Numbered from the stretch's first letter, positions 53,682 to 62,344 are shown. The stretch is DNA of 63,138 nt from an uncultured Dysosmobacter sp. (GCA_934636905.1 CAKUBJ010000005.1:1-63138); one strand, 5' to 3'. The notes: generated by a model not told the origin, from the letters alone. Translations and numbers: made by a program.

Positions 53682-55307
53682 ATGAGAAAGCATCCCATCC
53701 TGCGAACCGCCGTGCTGGCGGCTATGGCCGCCACCCTGCTGTGTGTCGGCGCCCTGGCTGCCGGAGACGAGGCGTCTGCCAACGGTATGTACGGCACCTT
53801 CTGGGCGCTGATTCCGCCGGTCATCGCCATTACGCTGGCGCTGATTACCAAGGAGGCCTACAGTTCCCTGTTTATCGGCATCACCGTAGGCGCCCTGTTC
53901 GCCCAGAACTTTTCCGTTATCGGCGCGCTGGACATGATTGTCAACGACGGTCTGGTGGCCGCCATTGCCGACAACGCCGGCATCTTCCTGTTCCTTGTCC
54001 TGCTGGGCATCATCGTGGCACTGGTCAACGCCGCCGGCGGTTCTGCCGCTTTCGGCCGCTGGGCTGCCAGAAACATCAGGACCAAGGTGGGGGCTTCCCT
54101 AGCCACCTTCGTTCTGGGTATTCTTATTTTTATTGACGACTACTTCAACTGCCTCACCGTGGGCACCGTCATGCGCCCCGTCACCGACAGCCACCGCATC
54201 TCCCGTCCCAAGCTGGCCTATCTGATTGACGCCACCGCCGCGCCGGTGTGCATGATTGCCCCCATCTCCTCCTGGGCTGCCGCCGTTTCCTCCACCGCCG
54301 AGGGACTGGACACCGGCATCAGCGGCATCCAGCTGTTTATCAAGGCCATTCCCTACAACCTCTATTCCCTGCTGACCTTTGTGTTTATCATCGCCCTGTC
54401 CGTCATGCGGTTTGACTACGGCCCCATGAAAGGTTTTGAGCAGAAGGCTCAGAAAACCGGCGACCTCAGCGCACTGGAAAACAGTGAAAACGAAAGCGGC
54501 AGCCCCAAGGGGAAGGTCATTGACCTGCTGATTCCCGTGCTGGTGCTGATTGTGGTGTGCACCATCGGCATGATTTATGTAGGCGGTTTCTTCGGCACGG
54601 ACGCCTGGGGCGGCACCGACTGCGTCGGTGACTTCATCGGTGCCTTCGGCAATACCGACGCCTTCATCGGCCTGCCCTGGGGCGGCATCATTGCCCTGCT
54701 GTTTACCGTTATCTATCTGGTGGCCCGCCGGGTGGTAACCTTCAAGGAGGCCATGGCCTGCGTGCCCAAGGGCTTCAACGCCATGATCTCCCCCATTCTG
54801 ATTCTGACTCTGGCGGTTTCCCTGAAAGCCACCATCACCTCCCTGGGTGCCAGCGTGTACGTCCACGACCTGATGGAAGGTGCGGCCGCCGCCCTGTACG
54901 CCATGCTGCCGGCGGTGATCTTCGCCGTGGCCTGCGTGCTGGCCTTTGCCTCCGGCACCTCCTGGGGCACCTTCGGCATCCTGATCCCTATCGTCACCGC
55001 CATCTTCCCCGCCTCCAGCGAACTGCTGATCATCGGCATTTCCGCCTGCTGCGCCGGCGCCGTCATGGGTGACCACTGCTCCCCCATTTCCGACACCACC
55101 ATCATGGCCTCCGCAGGCGCTCAGTGCAACCATCTGGATCATGTGGCCACCCAGCTGCCCTATGTGCTGACGGTGGCGTCCGTCTGCGTAGTCGGCTTCA
55201 TTGTAGCCGGCTTTGTCCAGAACGTGTACATCACCTGGGTCGTCAGCTTCGTCCTGCTGATGGCCGTTCTGTTTGTAATCCGCAGCCTGACCCGGAAGAA
55301 AATCTGA
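53682..55307 (+). CDS. lysW: NhaC-family transporter, probable lysine transporter (LysW type)
   Basis: A 541-residue membrane protein of the Na+/H+ antiporter NhaC superfamily with about 12 helices after a signal-like N-terminus (LRTAVLAAMAATLLCVGALA). IDDYFNCLTVGTVMRPVTD and MGDHCSPISDTTIMASAGA are characteristic. NhaC-type proteins under lysine riboswitches were predicted to be lysine transporters and named LysW; the riboswitch here gives the same reading. The ATG at 53682, with AAAGGAG upstream, is chosen; the frame is open for over 80 codons before it but that part is riboswitch. Confidence 0.88.
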   Translation: MRKHPILRTAVLAAMAATLLCVGALAAGDEASANGMYGTFWALIPPVIAITLALITKEAYSSLFIGITVGALFAQNFSVIGALDMIVNDGLVAAIADNAGIFLFLVLLGIIVALVNAAGGSAAFGRWAARNIRTKVGASLATFVLGILIFIDDYFNCLTVGTVMRPVTDSHRISRPKLAYLIDATAAPVCMIAPISSWAAAVSSTAEGLDTGISGIQLFIKAIPYNLYSLLTFVFIIALSVMRFDYGPMKGFEQKAQKTGDLSALENSENESGSPKGKVIDLLIPVLVLIVVCTIGMIYVGGFFGTDAWGGTDCVGDFIGAFGNTDAFIGLPWGGIIALLFTVIYLVARRVVTFKEAMACVPKGFNAMISPILILTLAVSLKATITSLGASVYVHDLMEGAAAALYAMLPAVIFAVACVLAFASGTSWGTFGILIPIVTAIFPASSELLIIGISACCAGAVMGDHCSPISDTTIMASAGAQCNHLDHVATQLPYVLTVASVCVVGFIVAGFVQNVYITWVVSFVLLMAVLFVIRSLTRKKI

Positions 55308-55314
55308 GGTTCAA

Positions 55315-55405
55315 ATCCCCCGGCAGACGCATCGTCTGCCGGGGGATGATCGTTTCTGCTCAAATCTGCCAAGGGACAGCGCTTTTAAGCCGCTGTCCCT
55401 TTTTC
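55315..55405 (+). terminator. Two hairpins downstream of the lysW-type gene
   Basis: The first is a 15-bp perfect stem (55315-55329 with 55333-55347) without a T-run. The second (AAGGGACAGCG 55371-55381 with CGCTGTCCCTT 55391-55401) is followed by T5 and, read on the minus strand, also closes the convergent hcp transcript. Confidence 0.8.
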
Positions 55406-55414
55406 CGTATCCGG

Positions 55415-56992
55415 TTATCCCCGGTGCAGGATGGCATCCAGATCCTGCCGGGGATCCGTCACCGGCTGGAGGCCATAGGCATCCACCAGCGTTTTCACCA
55501 CGTTCTCCGACAGGAAGGCCGGCAGCGTGGGGCCGAGGTAGATCCGCTTCACCCCCAGTGCCAGCAGTGACAGCAGGATGCACACCGCCTTCTGCTCGTA
55601 CCATGACAGCACCAGCGTCAGAGGCAGATCGTTCACCGTGCAGCCGAAGGCCTCCGCCAGTGCCAGCGCAATTTCCACGGCGCTGTAGGCGTCGTTGCAC
55701 TGCCCCACATCCAGAATCCGGGGAATCCCGTTGATCTCCCCCAGGTCCAGATCGTTGAAGCGGAACTTGCCGCAGGCCAGTGTCAGGATCAGGGAATCCA
55801 TGGGGGTGCATTTGACAAATTCCGTGTAGTAATTGCGGCCGGGATGGGCGCCGTCGCAGCCGCCCACCAGAAAAATATGCTTCACCGCCCCGCTGCGGAT
55901 GGCCTCCAGCAGCTGCGGCGCCTGTGCCAGTACGGCGGCGCGGGCAAAGCCGGTGGTAAGCATATGGCCGCCGTTGATGCCGCTCATGCTCCGATCCGTG
56001 TCATATCCCCCCAGCGCCTGTGCCTGCCGGATCAGGGGGGAGAAGTCCTTGTGCCCCCGGGAATCCGCCTCAATGTGCCGCAGCCCCTCATATCCCACCA
56101 CGGAGGTAGTATACACCCGGTCAGCATAGCCGGGGCGGGGCGGCATCAGGCAGTTGGTGGTAAAGAGCACCGGTGCCGGGATGTTTTCAAATTCCCGCTG
56201 CTGGTTCTGCCATGCCGTGCCGAAATTCCCCGCCAGCTGTGGGTGCCGCTTCAGTTCCGGATAGCCGTGAGCCGGCAGCATCTCGCAGTGGGTGTATACC
56301 CGGATCCCCGTGCCGTCGGTCTGCTCCAGCAGCTGGTGCAGATCCTCCAGATCGTGGCCGGACACCACGATGAAGGGGCCGCGTTTCACGTCCGTATTCA
56401 CCCGGGTGGGAGCGGGGTTGCCGAAGCGCTCCGTATTGGCGCGATCCAGCAGCGCCATGCAGCGGTAATTTACCCGCCCGAACTCCATCAGCAGCGCCAG
56501 CCATTCCTCCACGCTGTGGGTCTGCCCCATCGCCGCCAGCCCCTTATAAAACCAGCCGCTGACCTCCGCGTCCTCATAGCCGAGATTCATGGCGTGGTGG
56601 GCGTAGGCCGCCATGCCCTTCAGTCCGAACAGCAGCGTGGCGCGCAGGGAAACCATATCCGTCTCCCCCCGCCAGAGCCAGCCGCTATCCTCCTCCGGCA
56701 CCGGTGCCTCCCACTGCCGCAGCCAAGCCTCCACCCGCTCCGTAAAGGCGCGGATGGCGCCGCTGTCAAAGTTCACGTTGGTGAGGGTGGTAAACAGGCC
56801 ATCCGCCAGCAGACGGGTGACCTCCCCGGGGTGCTCGCCCCGTTCTTCGCAGACTTCCGCCAGACGGATGAGGCGGCACACAAGGGCATCCTGCAGATTG
56901 GCGGTTTCCGGCTGCTTGCCGCACACCCCAGTGCGGACGCAGCCGCTGCCCCCCGCCGTCTGCTGGCACTGAAAGCAAAACATTTCCGACAT
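55415..56992 (-). CDS. hcp: Hydroxylamine reductase / hybrid cluster protein
   Basis: A 525-residue Hcp. The N-terminal cluster motif is C-x2-C-x8-C-x5-C (C6, C9, C18, C24 in MFCFQCQQTAGGSGC), binding a conventional Fe-S cluster. The hybrid-cluster ligands lie in the C-terminal half (VYTHCEMLPAHGYPEL, LFTTNCLMPP, GGCDGAHPGRNYYTEF, DVGQCNDAYSA). Hcp is an NO reductase and S-nitrosylase and can reduce hydroxylamine. No hcr reductase gene is adjacent. It probably protects an anaerobe from nitrosative stress. Confidence 0.96.
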   Translation of the reverse strand: MSEMFCFQCQQTAGGSGCVRTGVCGKQPETANLQDALVCRLIRLAEVCEERGEHPGEVTRLLADGLFTTLTNVNFDSGAIRAFTERVEAWLRQWEAPVPEEDSGWLWRGETDMVSLRATLLFGLKGMAAYAHHAMNLGYEDAEVSGWFYKGLAAMGQTHSVEEWLALLMEFGRVNYRCMALLDRANTERFGNPAPTRVNTDVKRGPFIVVSGHDLEDLHQLLEQTDGTGIRVYTHCEMLPAHGYPELKRHPQLAGNFGTAWQNQQREFENIPAPVLFTTNCLMPPRPGYADRVYTTSVVGYEGLRHIEADSRGHKDFSPLIRQAQALGGYDTDRSMSGINGGHMLTTGFARAAVLAQAPQLLEAIRSGAVKHIFLVGGCDGAHPGRNYYTEFVKCTPMDSLILTLACGKFRFNDLDLGEINGIPRILDVGQCNDAYSAVEIALALAEAFGCTVNDLPLTLVLSWYEQKAVCILLSLLALGVKRIYLGPTLPAFLSENVVKTLVDAYGLQPVTDPRQDLDAILHRG

Positions 56993-57071
56993 GACTGACC
57001 TCCCGTTTCCGTTTGGAGGCAGTATGTGCCGTCAGCCGCCGTTTATGCGGCATCCGGCGTTTTTTCGGGGA

Positions 57072-57617
57072 TTATTCCACAAACCCCGCCAGACGGCGGC
57101 GAAGAACCGGCCCCACGGCAGTCAGCACCGCCAGCTTCAGGAGATCCCCCGGCACAAACACCAGCATACTGGCCCACATTGCCAGCCATGTGGCGGAGGA
57201 GCCGCCGTAAGCATGGCTGATCAGGTACATATACGGCACGCCGAACAGGTAGAGAACCAAATCCCCCAGCAGGCAGCTGAAAAACAGCCGGACGCGGCCG
57301 GCTGACCGCCGGGTCAGCCCGGCAATGACCGCCGTGGAGGGAATCAGCCCCAGCAGAAAGCCGAAGCTGGGCTGAAGCAGGTAGGAGATGCCGCCGCCCA
57401 TGGTGAAAACGGGAAGCCCCAGCAGCCCCAGCCCCACATACAGCAGCTGGGAAACGGTTCCCCATTTGACCCCCAGCAGGATTCCCGCCAGCGCGGAAAA
57501 GAGGAATTGCAGGGTGATGGACGTCGGCCCCGCAGGCAGGCGGATAAACGCGCCTATGGCCGTCAGCGCCGCAAACAGGGCGGACAGGAGCATCATGCGA
57601 AGTGTATTGTGTTTCAT
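57072..57617 (-). CDS. bioY: Biotin transporter BioY
   Basis: A 181-residue ECF transporter substrate-binding protein with about six helices. TLRMMLLSALFAALTAIGAFIR, PAGPTSITLQFLFSALAG, and RLFFSCLLGDLVLYLFGVPYM are BioY landmarks. It captures biotin and works alone or with the shared EcfAAT module, which is not in this window. It is divergent from birA, with which it shares an operator-promoter region. GAGGAGG lies just before the ATG. Confidence 0.94.
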   Translation of the reverse strand: MKHNTLRMMLLSALFAALTAIGAFIRLPAGPTSITLQFLFSALAGILLGVKWGTVSQLLYVGLGLLGLPVFTMGGGISYLLQPSFGFLLGLIPSTAVIAGLTRRSAGRVRLFFSCLLGDLVLYLFGVPYMYLISHAYGGSSATWLAMWASMLVFVPGDLLKLAVLTAVGPVLRRRLAGFVE

Positions 57618-57655
57618 TATAAATCCTCCTCTAATTGTAAACCGAGTTTTCGTCC

Positions 57656-57691
57656 ATTTTAGTTGACAATCGGTAACTTGTCAACTATAAT
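57656..57691. promoter_or_regulatory. Antiparallel overlapping promoters and palindrome for bioY and birA
   Basis: Plus strand (birA): TTGACA 57663-57668, 17 bp, TATAAT 57686-57691. Minus strand (bioY): TTGACA 57679-57684, 17 bp, TAAAAT 57656-57661. The two share nearly all their DNA and face opposite ways. A perfect 10-bp inverted repeat (57660-57669 with 57678-57687, 8-bp spacer) covers both -35 boxes. A further BirA-like half-site TTGTAAACC lies at 57635-57643. BirA, which has an N-terminal HTH, is the obvious candidate repressor. Confidence 0.75.
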
Positions 57692-57729
57692 TACCAGCAG
57701 TTACAATGAGAAAAACACGGAGGTCTGCC

Positions 57730-58719
57730 ATGCTGAAGGATGATGTTTTGTCCATGCTCAAGCGCAGTCAGGAATCCTATCTCTCCGGCCAGCGGCTCAG
57801 TGAGCGGCTGGGCGTCAGCCGGGCGGCGGTGTGGAAGGCGGTGGACGCCCTGCGGAAGGACGGCTTTGAAATCGACTCCCGCCCCAACTGCGGCTACCGC
57901 CTGACAAGGATGCCGGACGTACTCTCTCCGGAAGCCCTGTCCCACGCCGGAACCCGGCAGATGGGGCGGCGGGTTCTCCTGTTCGACACGCTGGATTCCA
58001 CCAACAACGAAATCAAGCGCCAGTCCATCCACCAGGTGGAAAACGGCCTGACGGTCATCGCCGACGGCCAGACCGGCGGCCGGGGGCGGCGGGGACGTTC
58101 CTTTGTCTCTCCCGCCGGGAAGGGGCTGTACCTCTCCCTGCTGATGCAGCCCCGCTGCTCCCTGGAGGAAGTGAGTATGCTGACGGCCTGGTCGGCGGCG
58201 GCGCTGTGCGGCGCGGTGGAGCGGGTCTGCGGCGTACGCCCCGGCATCAAATGGCCCAATGACCTGGTCTTGCAGGGGAAAAAGCTGTGCGGCGTGCTGA
58301 CGGAGTTAGAGGTGGAGGCGGAAAGCGGCCTGCCCCGCTACGTCATCATCGGCATCGGCGTCAACGTATTCCAGACGGAGGCGGACTTCGGCCCCGAGGT
58401 GGCTCCCATTGCCATCTCGCTGGAGCAGGCGCTGGGCCGCGCCCCGGGGCGGGCGGAACTGGCCTGCGAAATTCTCCGCGCCATGGATGCCCTGTATCAG
58501 GATTTCCCCGGGGAGCGGGCGCGGTATCTGGAGGCATACCGCCGGGACTGCCTGACCCTGAACAAGCCCGTTTCCGTGGTGCGTCCCAACGGCACCCGGC
58601 AGGGCTTTGCCGCCGGGATTGACGAAAATTTCGCCCTGCTTGTCCGCTGGGAGGACGGGACGGAGGAGGCCGTATCCGCCGGGGAGGTGTCCGTCCGGGG
58701 GCTGTACGGATACGTCTGA
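57730..58719 (+). CDS. birA: Bifunctional biotin-protein ligase and biotin operon repressor
   Basis: A 329-residue group II BirA. An N-terminal winged HTH (about 1-65: SGQRLSERLGVSRAAVWKAV) is followed by the ligase core with the biotinoyl-AMP loop GGRGRRGRSF (about 115-125) and GIKWPNDL, and by a C-terminal SH3-like domain. It biotinylates carboxylases and represses biotin genes. The ATG at 57730 has GGAGG 6 bases upstream; an ATG at 57706 is less likely. Confidence 0.95.
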   Translation: MLKDDVLSMLKRSQESYLSGQRLSERLGVSRAAVWKAVDALRKDGFEIDSRPNCGYRLTRMPDVLSPEALSHAGTRQMGRRVLLFDTLDSTNNEIKRQSIHQVENGLTVIADGQTGGRGRRGRSFVSPAGKGLYLSLLMQPRCSLEEVSMLTAWSAAALCGAVERVCGVRPGIKWPNDLVLQGKKLCGVLTELEVEAESGLPRYVIIGIGVNVFQTEADFGPEVAPIAISLEQALGRAPGRAELACEILRAMDALYQDFPGERARYLEAYRRDCLTLNKPVSVVRPNGTRQGFAAGIDENFALLVRWEDGTEEAVSAGEVSVRGLYGYV

Positions 58720-58728
58720 GGAAGCGCC

Positions 58729-58757
58729 TTGTATTTTCCCGCCGGCTCCCTTATAAT
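58729..58757 (+). promoter_or_regulatory. Promoter for the SpoU methyltransferase gene
   Basis: TTGTAT (58729-58734), 17 bp, perfect TATAAT (58752-58757), 32 bp before the ATG. Confidence 0.65.
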
Positions 58758-58789
58758 GGAAACCGGAATTTTTTTCAGGAGGGACTGCC

Positions 58790-59626
58790 ATGCCTCATGT
58801 GATCCCCATCACCGATTTCAATGCCCCTGAGTTGGACGTCTACGCCCGGCTGACGGAAAACCAGCTGCTGAACCGGGCAGACCCCGCCAACGCCCTGTTT
58901 GTGGCGGAAAGCCCGCTGGTTATCGGCCGGGCGCTGGACGCCGGGTGCGTACCGGTATCCTTCCTGATGGAAACGAAGCACGTCACCGGCAAGGGCACCG
59001 AAATTCTCGGCCGCTGTCCTGAGGACATCCCGGTCTATGCGGCGGAACCGGAGGTGCTGACCCGGCTTACCGGCTTCCACCTGACCCGGGGGATGCTCTG
59101 CGCCATGCGGCGGCCGCCGCTGCCTGCGGTGGAGTCCCTGTGTGCGTCTGCCCGGCGGATTGCCGTGCTGGAAAACGTGATGAATCCCACCAATATCGGC
59201 GCCATTTTCCGCTCCGCTGCGGCGCTGGGCATGGACGCCGTGCTGCTGACCGCCGCCGGAAGCGACCCTCTGTACCGCCGGGCCAGCCGGGTCAGCATGG
59301 GCAACGTCTTTTTGGTGCCCTGGACGTACCTGCCGGAGGATAGGGACTGGACGGAACTGCTGCATGGCTTCGGCTTCAAAACCGCCGCCATGGCGCTGCG
59401 GGAAGACTCCATCCGCCTCAACGACCCCCGTCTTGCCGCGGAGCCGAAGCTGGCCGTGGTCATGGGCACCGAGGGGGACGGTCTGGCCTCTTCCACCATT
59501 GCCAGCTGCGACTACACGGTGATGATTCCCATGAGCCGGGGCGTTGATTCCCTGAATGTGGCGGCGGCCAGCGCCGTGGCCTTTTATCAGCTGGGGCTGA
59601 TGAGCGGCGGAGACGGCCAAACCTGA
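58790..59626 (+). CDS. TrmH/SpoU-family RNA 2'-O-methyltransferase
   Basis: A 278-residue SPOUT methyltransferase with an N-terminal substrate-binding domain (about 1-115) and a C-terminal trefoil-knot domain. Motif 1 is ENVMNPTNIGAIFRSAAALG, motif 2 VVMGTEGDGL, motif 3 IPMSRGVDSLNVAAA. Whether it acts on rRNA or tRNA is not determinable. Its own promoter precedes it and a bidirectional terminator follows. Confidence 0.92.
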   Translation: MPHVIPITDFNAPELDVYARLTENQLLNRADPANALFVAESPLVIGRALDAGCVPVSFLMETKHVTGKGTEILGRCPEDIPVYAAEPEVLTRLTGFHLTRGMLCAMRRPPLPAVESLCASARRIAVLENVMNPTNIGAIFRSAAALGMDAVLLTAAGSDPLYRRASRVSMGNVFLVPWTYLPEDRDWTELLHGFGFKTAAMALREDSIRLNDPRLAAEPKLAVVMGTEGDGLASSTIASCDYTVMIPMSRGVDSLNVAAASAVAFYQLGLMSGGDGQT

Positions 59627-59641
59627 ATCCCCGAAAAACGG

Positions 59642-59678
59642 AAAACGCGTACCGGAAAATCTTTCCGGTACGCGTTTT
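59642..59678. terminator. Bidirectional terminator
   Basis: A perfect 17-bp inverted repeat (59642-59658 with 59662-59678) with T-runs on both strands, shared by the methyltransferase gene and the convergent PAP2 gene. Confidence 0.93.
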
Positions 59679-59726
59679 TTCTGGATTCTCTTTTGCGGCT
59701 GCCGGCAATGCCGCAGCGCCGAGGGA

Positions 59727-60260
59727 TTACTTCGATTTCCGGCAGGCGGACAGCCGCAGCACCAGCTTTGCTCCCAGCCAGCCGGCCAGTGCCCCCACCA
59801 GAATCCCTCCCAGAATGTCCGTAGGCCAGTGGGCGTACAGATACAGCCGGGAAAGGGCGATGACGGCCGCCAGTGCCAGAGACGGCTTCCACAGGGGGCT
59901 GTCAGCCGTCAGCAGTGCCGACACCGCCGCCATGGACACCGCCGTATGGCCGGAGGGAAAGGAGGCGTCCCCCGGAGGCGTCATCAGCAGCTTCACCTCC
60001 GGATTCACCGCAAAGGGGCGGATCCGCCCGATCCACGGCTTCAGCCAGAGGTTGCACAGCACCAGATCCAGCACCAGCGCGCAGACAAGGCATGCTCCCG
60101 CCTTCCTGGTCTTGGGGATGGCCAGCAGAATCACCGCCAGCAGGATCCAGATCTCCCCGTGGTCGCAGATCCGGCTGACGGCAGGCATCAGTGCATCCAG
60201 CAGTCCGCAGCGCAGATGGGTCTGGATCCAGTTGAGAATCCCCAGTTCCATGGCTTGCAT
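59727..60260 (-). CDS. PAP2-family membrane phosphatase
   Basis: A 177-residue integral membrane phosphatase with about five helices. The three catalytic motifs are present: KPWIGRIRPFA, SFPSGHTA, and SRLYLYAHWPTD. Candidates for the substrate are undecaprenyl diphosphate (BcrC-like), phosphatidylglycerol phosphate or other lipid phosphates. It lies 66 bp downstream of rodA, so a lipid-carrier recycling role is attractive but unproven. Confidence 0.92.
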   Translation of the reverse strand: MQAMELGILNWIQTHLRCGLLDALMPAVSRICDHGEIWILLAVILLAIPKTRKAGACLVCALVLDLVLCNLWLKPWIGRIRPFAVNPEVKLLMTPPGDASFPSGHTAVSMAAVSALLTADSPLWKPSLALAAVIALSRLYLYAHWPTDILGGILVGALAGWLGAKLVLRLSACRKSK

Positions 60261-60326
60261 GAATGGATTCCTTCTTTCATTTCAGGTTCTCTGCCGGGAA
60301 ATCAACGTATCGCCCCGGCGGCGCCG

Positions 60327-61508
60327 TCAGCCCAGCGGCCGTCCCGGACGGCGGCGCACCGACGCCCGCTTCCGGATGCCGGAGACAAAGCCCATGGCCG
60401 CAAACAGCGTCAGCAGTGAGGAGCCGCCATAGCTGAAAAACGGCAGCGTCAGGCCAATCACCGGCATGATGAACAGGCACATGCCGATGTTCAGAATCAT
60501 CTGGAACGCCAGCATGGAGGCGATCCCCACGCAGAGGTAGGTATGGGCCGGCAGGGACGCCCTGCGCCCCACCGCCAGTATCCGGATGATAATGGCTATC
60601 AGCAGCAAGATGGCCAGCACGGCGCCTACGAAGCCCAGTTCCTCCCCGATGACGGCAAAAATCAGATCCGTGTGCCGGGCCGGGAGGGATCCCGCCCCCG
60701 CCTGGGTCTGGGTGCCGTGAAGGTAACCCTGCCCCCAGAAGCCGCCGCCGCCGATGGTCAGCAGGCTCCGGGTCTGCTGCCAGCCGGTATGGGCCGTATC
60801 GTAGCTGTGGTCGAACAGCACCAGAAAGCGGTTCAGCATATATTTTTTGCTGTCCGGCACCAGATCGAACACCACAATCCCGCCGATGGCAGCCGCCGCC
60901 CCGCCGATGAGCAGGGCAAACCACCGCAAAGCAAACCCGGCAGCGAAGGCCATTACCACGAAAATCAGCACGAACATCAGCGCGTTGCCCATATCTTTGG
61001 AAACAATAAAATAGAGTCCTGCCAGTCCCAATGCATGACCTGCCGCAAGAAAGGCGGAGGAGGCGGACTTCAGATCCCGCTTTTCCTCCCGGAGCCATTG
61101 CAGCTGCCACGCCAGCAGGATGATGAAAGTGATTTTCACCACCTCCGCCGGGCCGATGCTCACCGGCAGGAAGGGAAACTTCAGCCACGCCCGGTTGCCG
61201 TCCTGCTCCAGTCCGAAGGGCGTCCGCAGCAACAGGATAAATCCCACGTTGAATGCCGCGATCCACTTCCACCATTTGCTGACCAGCATCTCCAGATCAA
61301 TCATGGAAATGGCAAAATACACCAGAATGCCCAGCAGCAGCGCCGCCGTCTGCACGATGATCTTGCGGTTGTCCGTAGGAGCATTGTACCGGGTGGCGCT
61401 GTAGATCATGGCAATGCCGAACACCGACGCGGCGCAGCAAAGCCCCAGCAGGATCAGATCCGCCTGCTGGACAATCTCCCACACGGTTTCCTTCAGTCGT
61501 TTGAACAT
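60327..61508 (-). CDS. rodA: RodA/FtsW/SpoVE family SEDS glycosyltransferase
   Basis: A 393-residue SEDS protein with about ten membrane helices that polymerises lipid II. DGNRAWLKFPFLPVSIGPAEVVKI corresponds to the GxRRWxxxGxxxxQPSE signature (with PAE for PSE). FNVGFILLLRTPFG, GQGYLHGTQTQ and the C-terminal LPFFSYGGSSLL are typical. RodA is favoured over FtsW by length and lack of division genes nearby. The ATG at 61508 is chosen because the open frame upstream covers its promoter. Confidence 0.9.
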   Translation of the reverse strand: MFKRLKETVWEIVQQADLILLGLCCAASVFGIAMIYSATRYNAPTDNRKIIVQTAALLLGILVYFAISMIDLEMLVSKWWKWIAAFNVGFILLLRTPFGLEQDGNRAWLKFPFLPVSIGPAEVVKITFIILLAWQLQWLREEKRDLKSASSAFLAAGHALGLAGLYFIVSKDMGNALMFVLIFVVMAFAAGFALRWFALLIGGAAAAIGGIVVFDLVPDSKKYMLNRFLVLFDHSYDTAHTGWQQTRSLLTIGGGGFWGQGYLHGTQTQAGAGSLPARHTDLIFAVIGEELGFVGAVLAILLLIAIIIRILAVGRRASLPAHTYLCVGIASMLAFQMILNIGMCLFIMPVIGLTLPFFSYGGSSLLTLFAAMGFVSGIRKRASVRRRPGRPLG

Positions 61509-61548
61509 AATCGCCTCAAATGGAAAATAATAGGGTGGCCGGAAATGT

Positions 61549-61577
61549 AGTATACCACACAAAGATTGCCCTGTAAA
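61549..61577 (-). promoter_or_regulatory. Promoter for rodA
   Basis: On the minus strand TTTACA (61572-61577), 17 bp, TATACT (61549-61554), 40 bp before the rodA ATG. Confidence 0.7.
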
Positions 61578-61593
61578 CTTGTTGAATTTTGTT

Positions 61594-61622
61594 TTTACAT
61601 TTTTCACCGGACGTGCTATAAT
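61594..61622 (+). promoter_or_regulatory. Promoter for tsaE-tsaB
   Basis: TTTACA (61594-61599), 17 bp, perfect TATAAT (61617-61622). The -10 box is part of an 8-bp sequence repeated at 61883-61890. It would make the whole hairpin cluster downstream a 5' untranslated leader. Confidence 0.75.
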
Positions 61623-61890
61623 AATGGCCACTGAATAAACCGCGCTGCGGTTTATTCGCACGGCAGCAGCCGCGCGATTTTATAAAAACAGCTTTTGGGA
61701 TCTGTTTTTATAAAATTCAGCCATTGTTACAATGCGTATTTCCGCTGGAGCGCCAAGGCACTCCAGCGGAGGGGTCAGGGATTTTGGACAATTCAGTTCA
61801 AAATCCCTGACCTATGAACAAAGCCAATAAGCCTTGAAACCCTTGGGGTTTCAAAGCTTTTAAGGCTTTATTCAATACGCATTATAATAA
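61617..61890 (+). repeat. Hairpin cluster flanked by an 8-bp direct repeat
   Basis: TATAATAA at 61617-61624 is repeated at 61883-61890. Between them lie two closed modules. Module one is bounded by AATGGC (61623-61628) and GCCATT (61720-61725) and holds an 11-bp stem (61633-61643/61647-61657) and a 15-bp stem (61677-61691/61702-61716). Module two is bounded by AATGCGTATT (61731-61740) and AATACGCATT (61874-61883). It holds a 10-bp stem (61741-61750/61761-61770), a 17-bp stem with one G-U pair (61773-61789/61796-61812), and a 9-bp stem (61834-61842/61846-61854). No coding potential. Either a structured leader RNA or a small mobile element with target duplication. Confidence 0.8.
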
Positions 61891-61918
61891 AATGACTTAT
61901 GTGCAGAGGAGGGTGCCC

Positions 61919-62344
61919 ATGGAGATTCTCAGCCGCAGCGAAGCGGAAACCGAGGCCGCAGGCGCCCGTCTGGCCGCCGTACTCACCCCCGGCGCCGTGG
62001 TGGCCTATGAGGGCGGTCTGGGCATGGGGAAAACCGCTTTCACCCGGGGGCTGGCCGCCGGGCTGGGGTATCCGGGCAGAGTCACCAGCCCCACCTTTAC
62101 CATCGTCAATGAGTACGAGGGCGGCCGTCTGCCCCTGTTTCATTTTGATATGTACCGCCTTGGCAGCGCCGACGACCTGTTTGACATCGGCTGGGAGGAC
62201 TACCTCGCCCGGGGCGGCATCTGCGCCGTGGAGTGGAGCGAAAACGTGGCGGATGCCCTGCCGGAGGATACCATCCGGGTGCGCATTGACCGGCTGGGAG
62301 ACAGGGAGCGCCGCATCACCGTGGAAGGAGTGGATTTGCCGTGA
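61919..62344 (+). CDS. tsaE: tRNA threonylcarbamoyladenosine biosynthesis ATPase TsaE
   Basis: A 141-residue P-loop ATPase needed for the t6A37 modification of tRNA. Walker A is GGLGMGKTAFTRGLA (about 33-47); SPTFTIVNEY, HFDMYRL and VEWSEN follow as in TsaE. The ATG at 61919 follows GAGGAGGG; an ATG at 61892 would lie immediately behind the direct repeat and lacks a ribosome-binding site. It overlaps tsaB by 4 bp (GTGA). Confidence 0.94.
   Translation: MEILSRSEAETEAAGARLAAVLTPGAVVAYEGGLGMGKTAFTRGLAAGLGYPGRVTSPTFTIVNEYEGGRLPLFHFDMYRLGSADDLFDIGWEDYLARGGICAVEWSENVADALPEDTIRVRIDRLGDRERRITVEGVDLP

Noticed and set aside
61617..61890. Hairpin cluster before tsaE as a CRISPR array
   Set aside because: The stems all have different sequences; there is no repeated unit with spacers.
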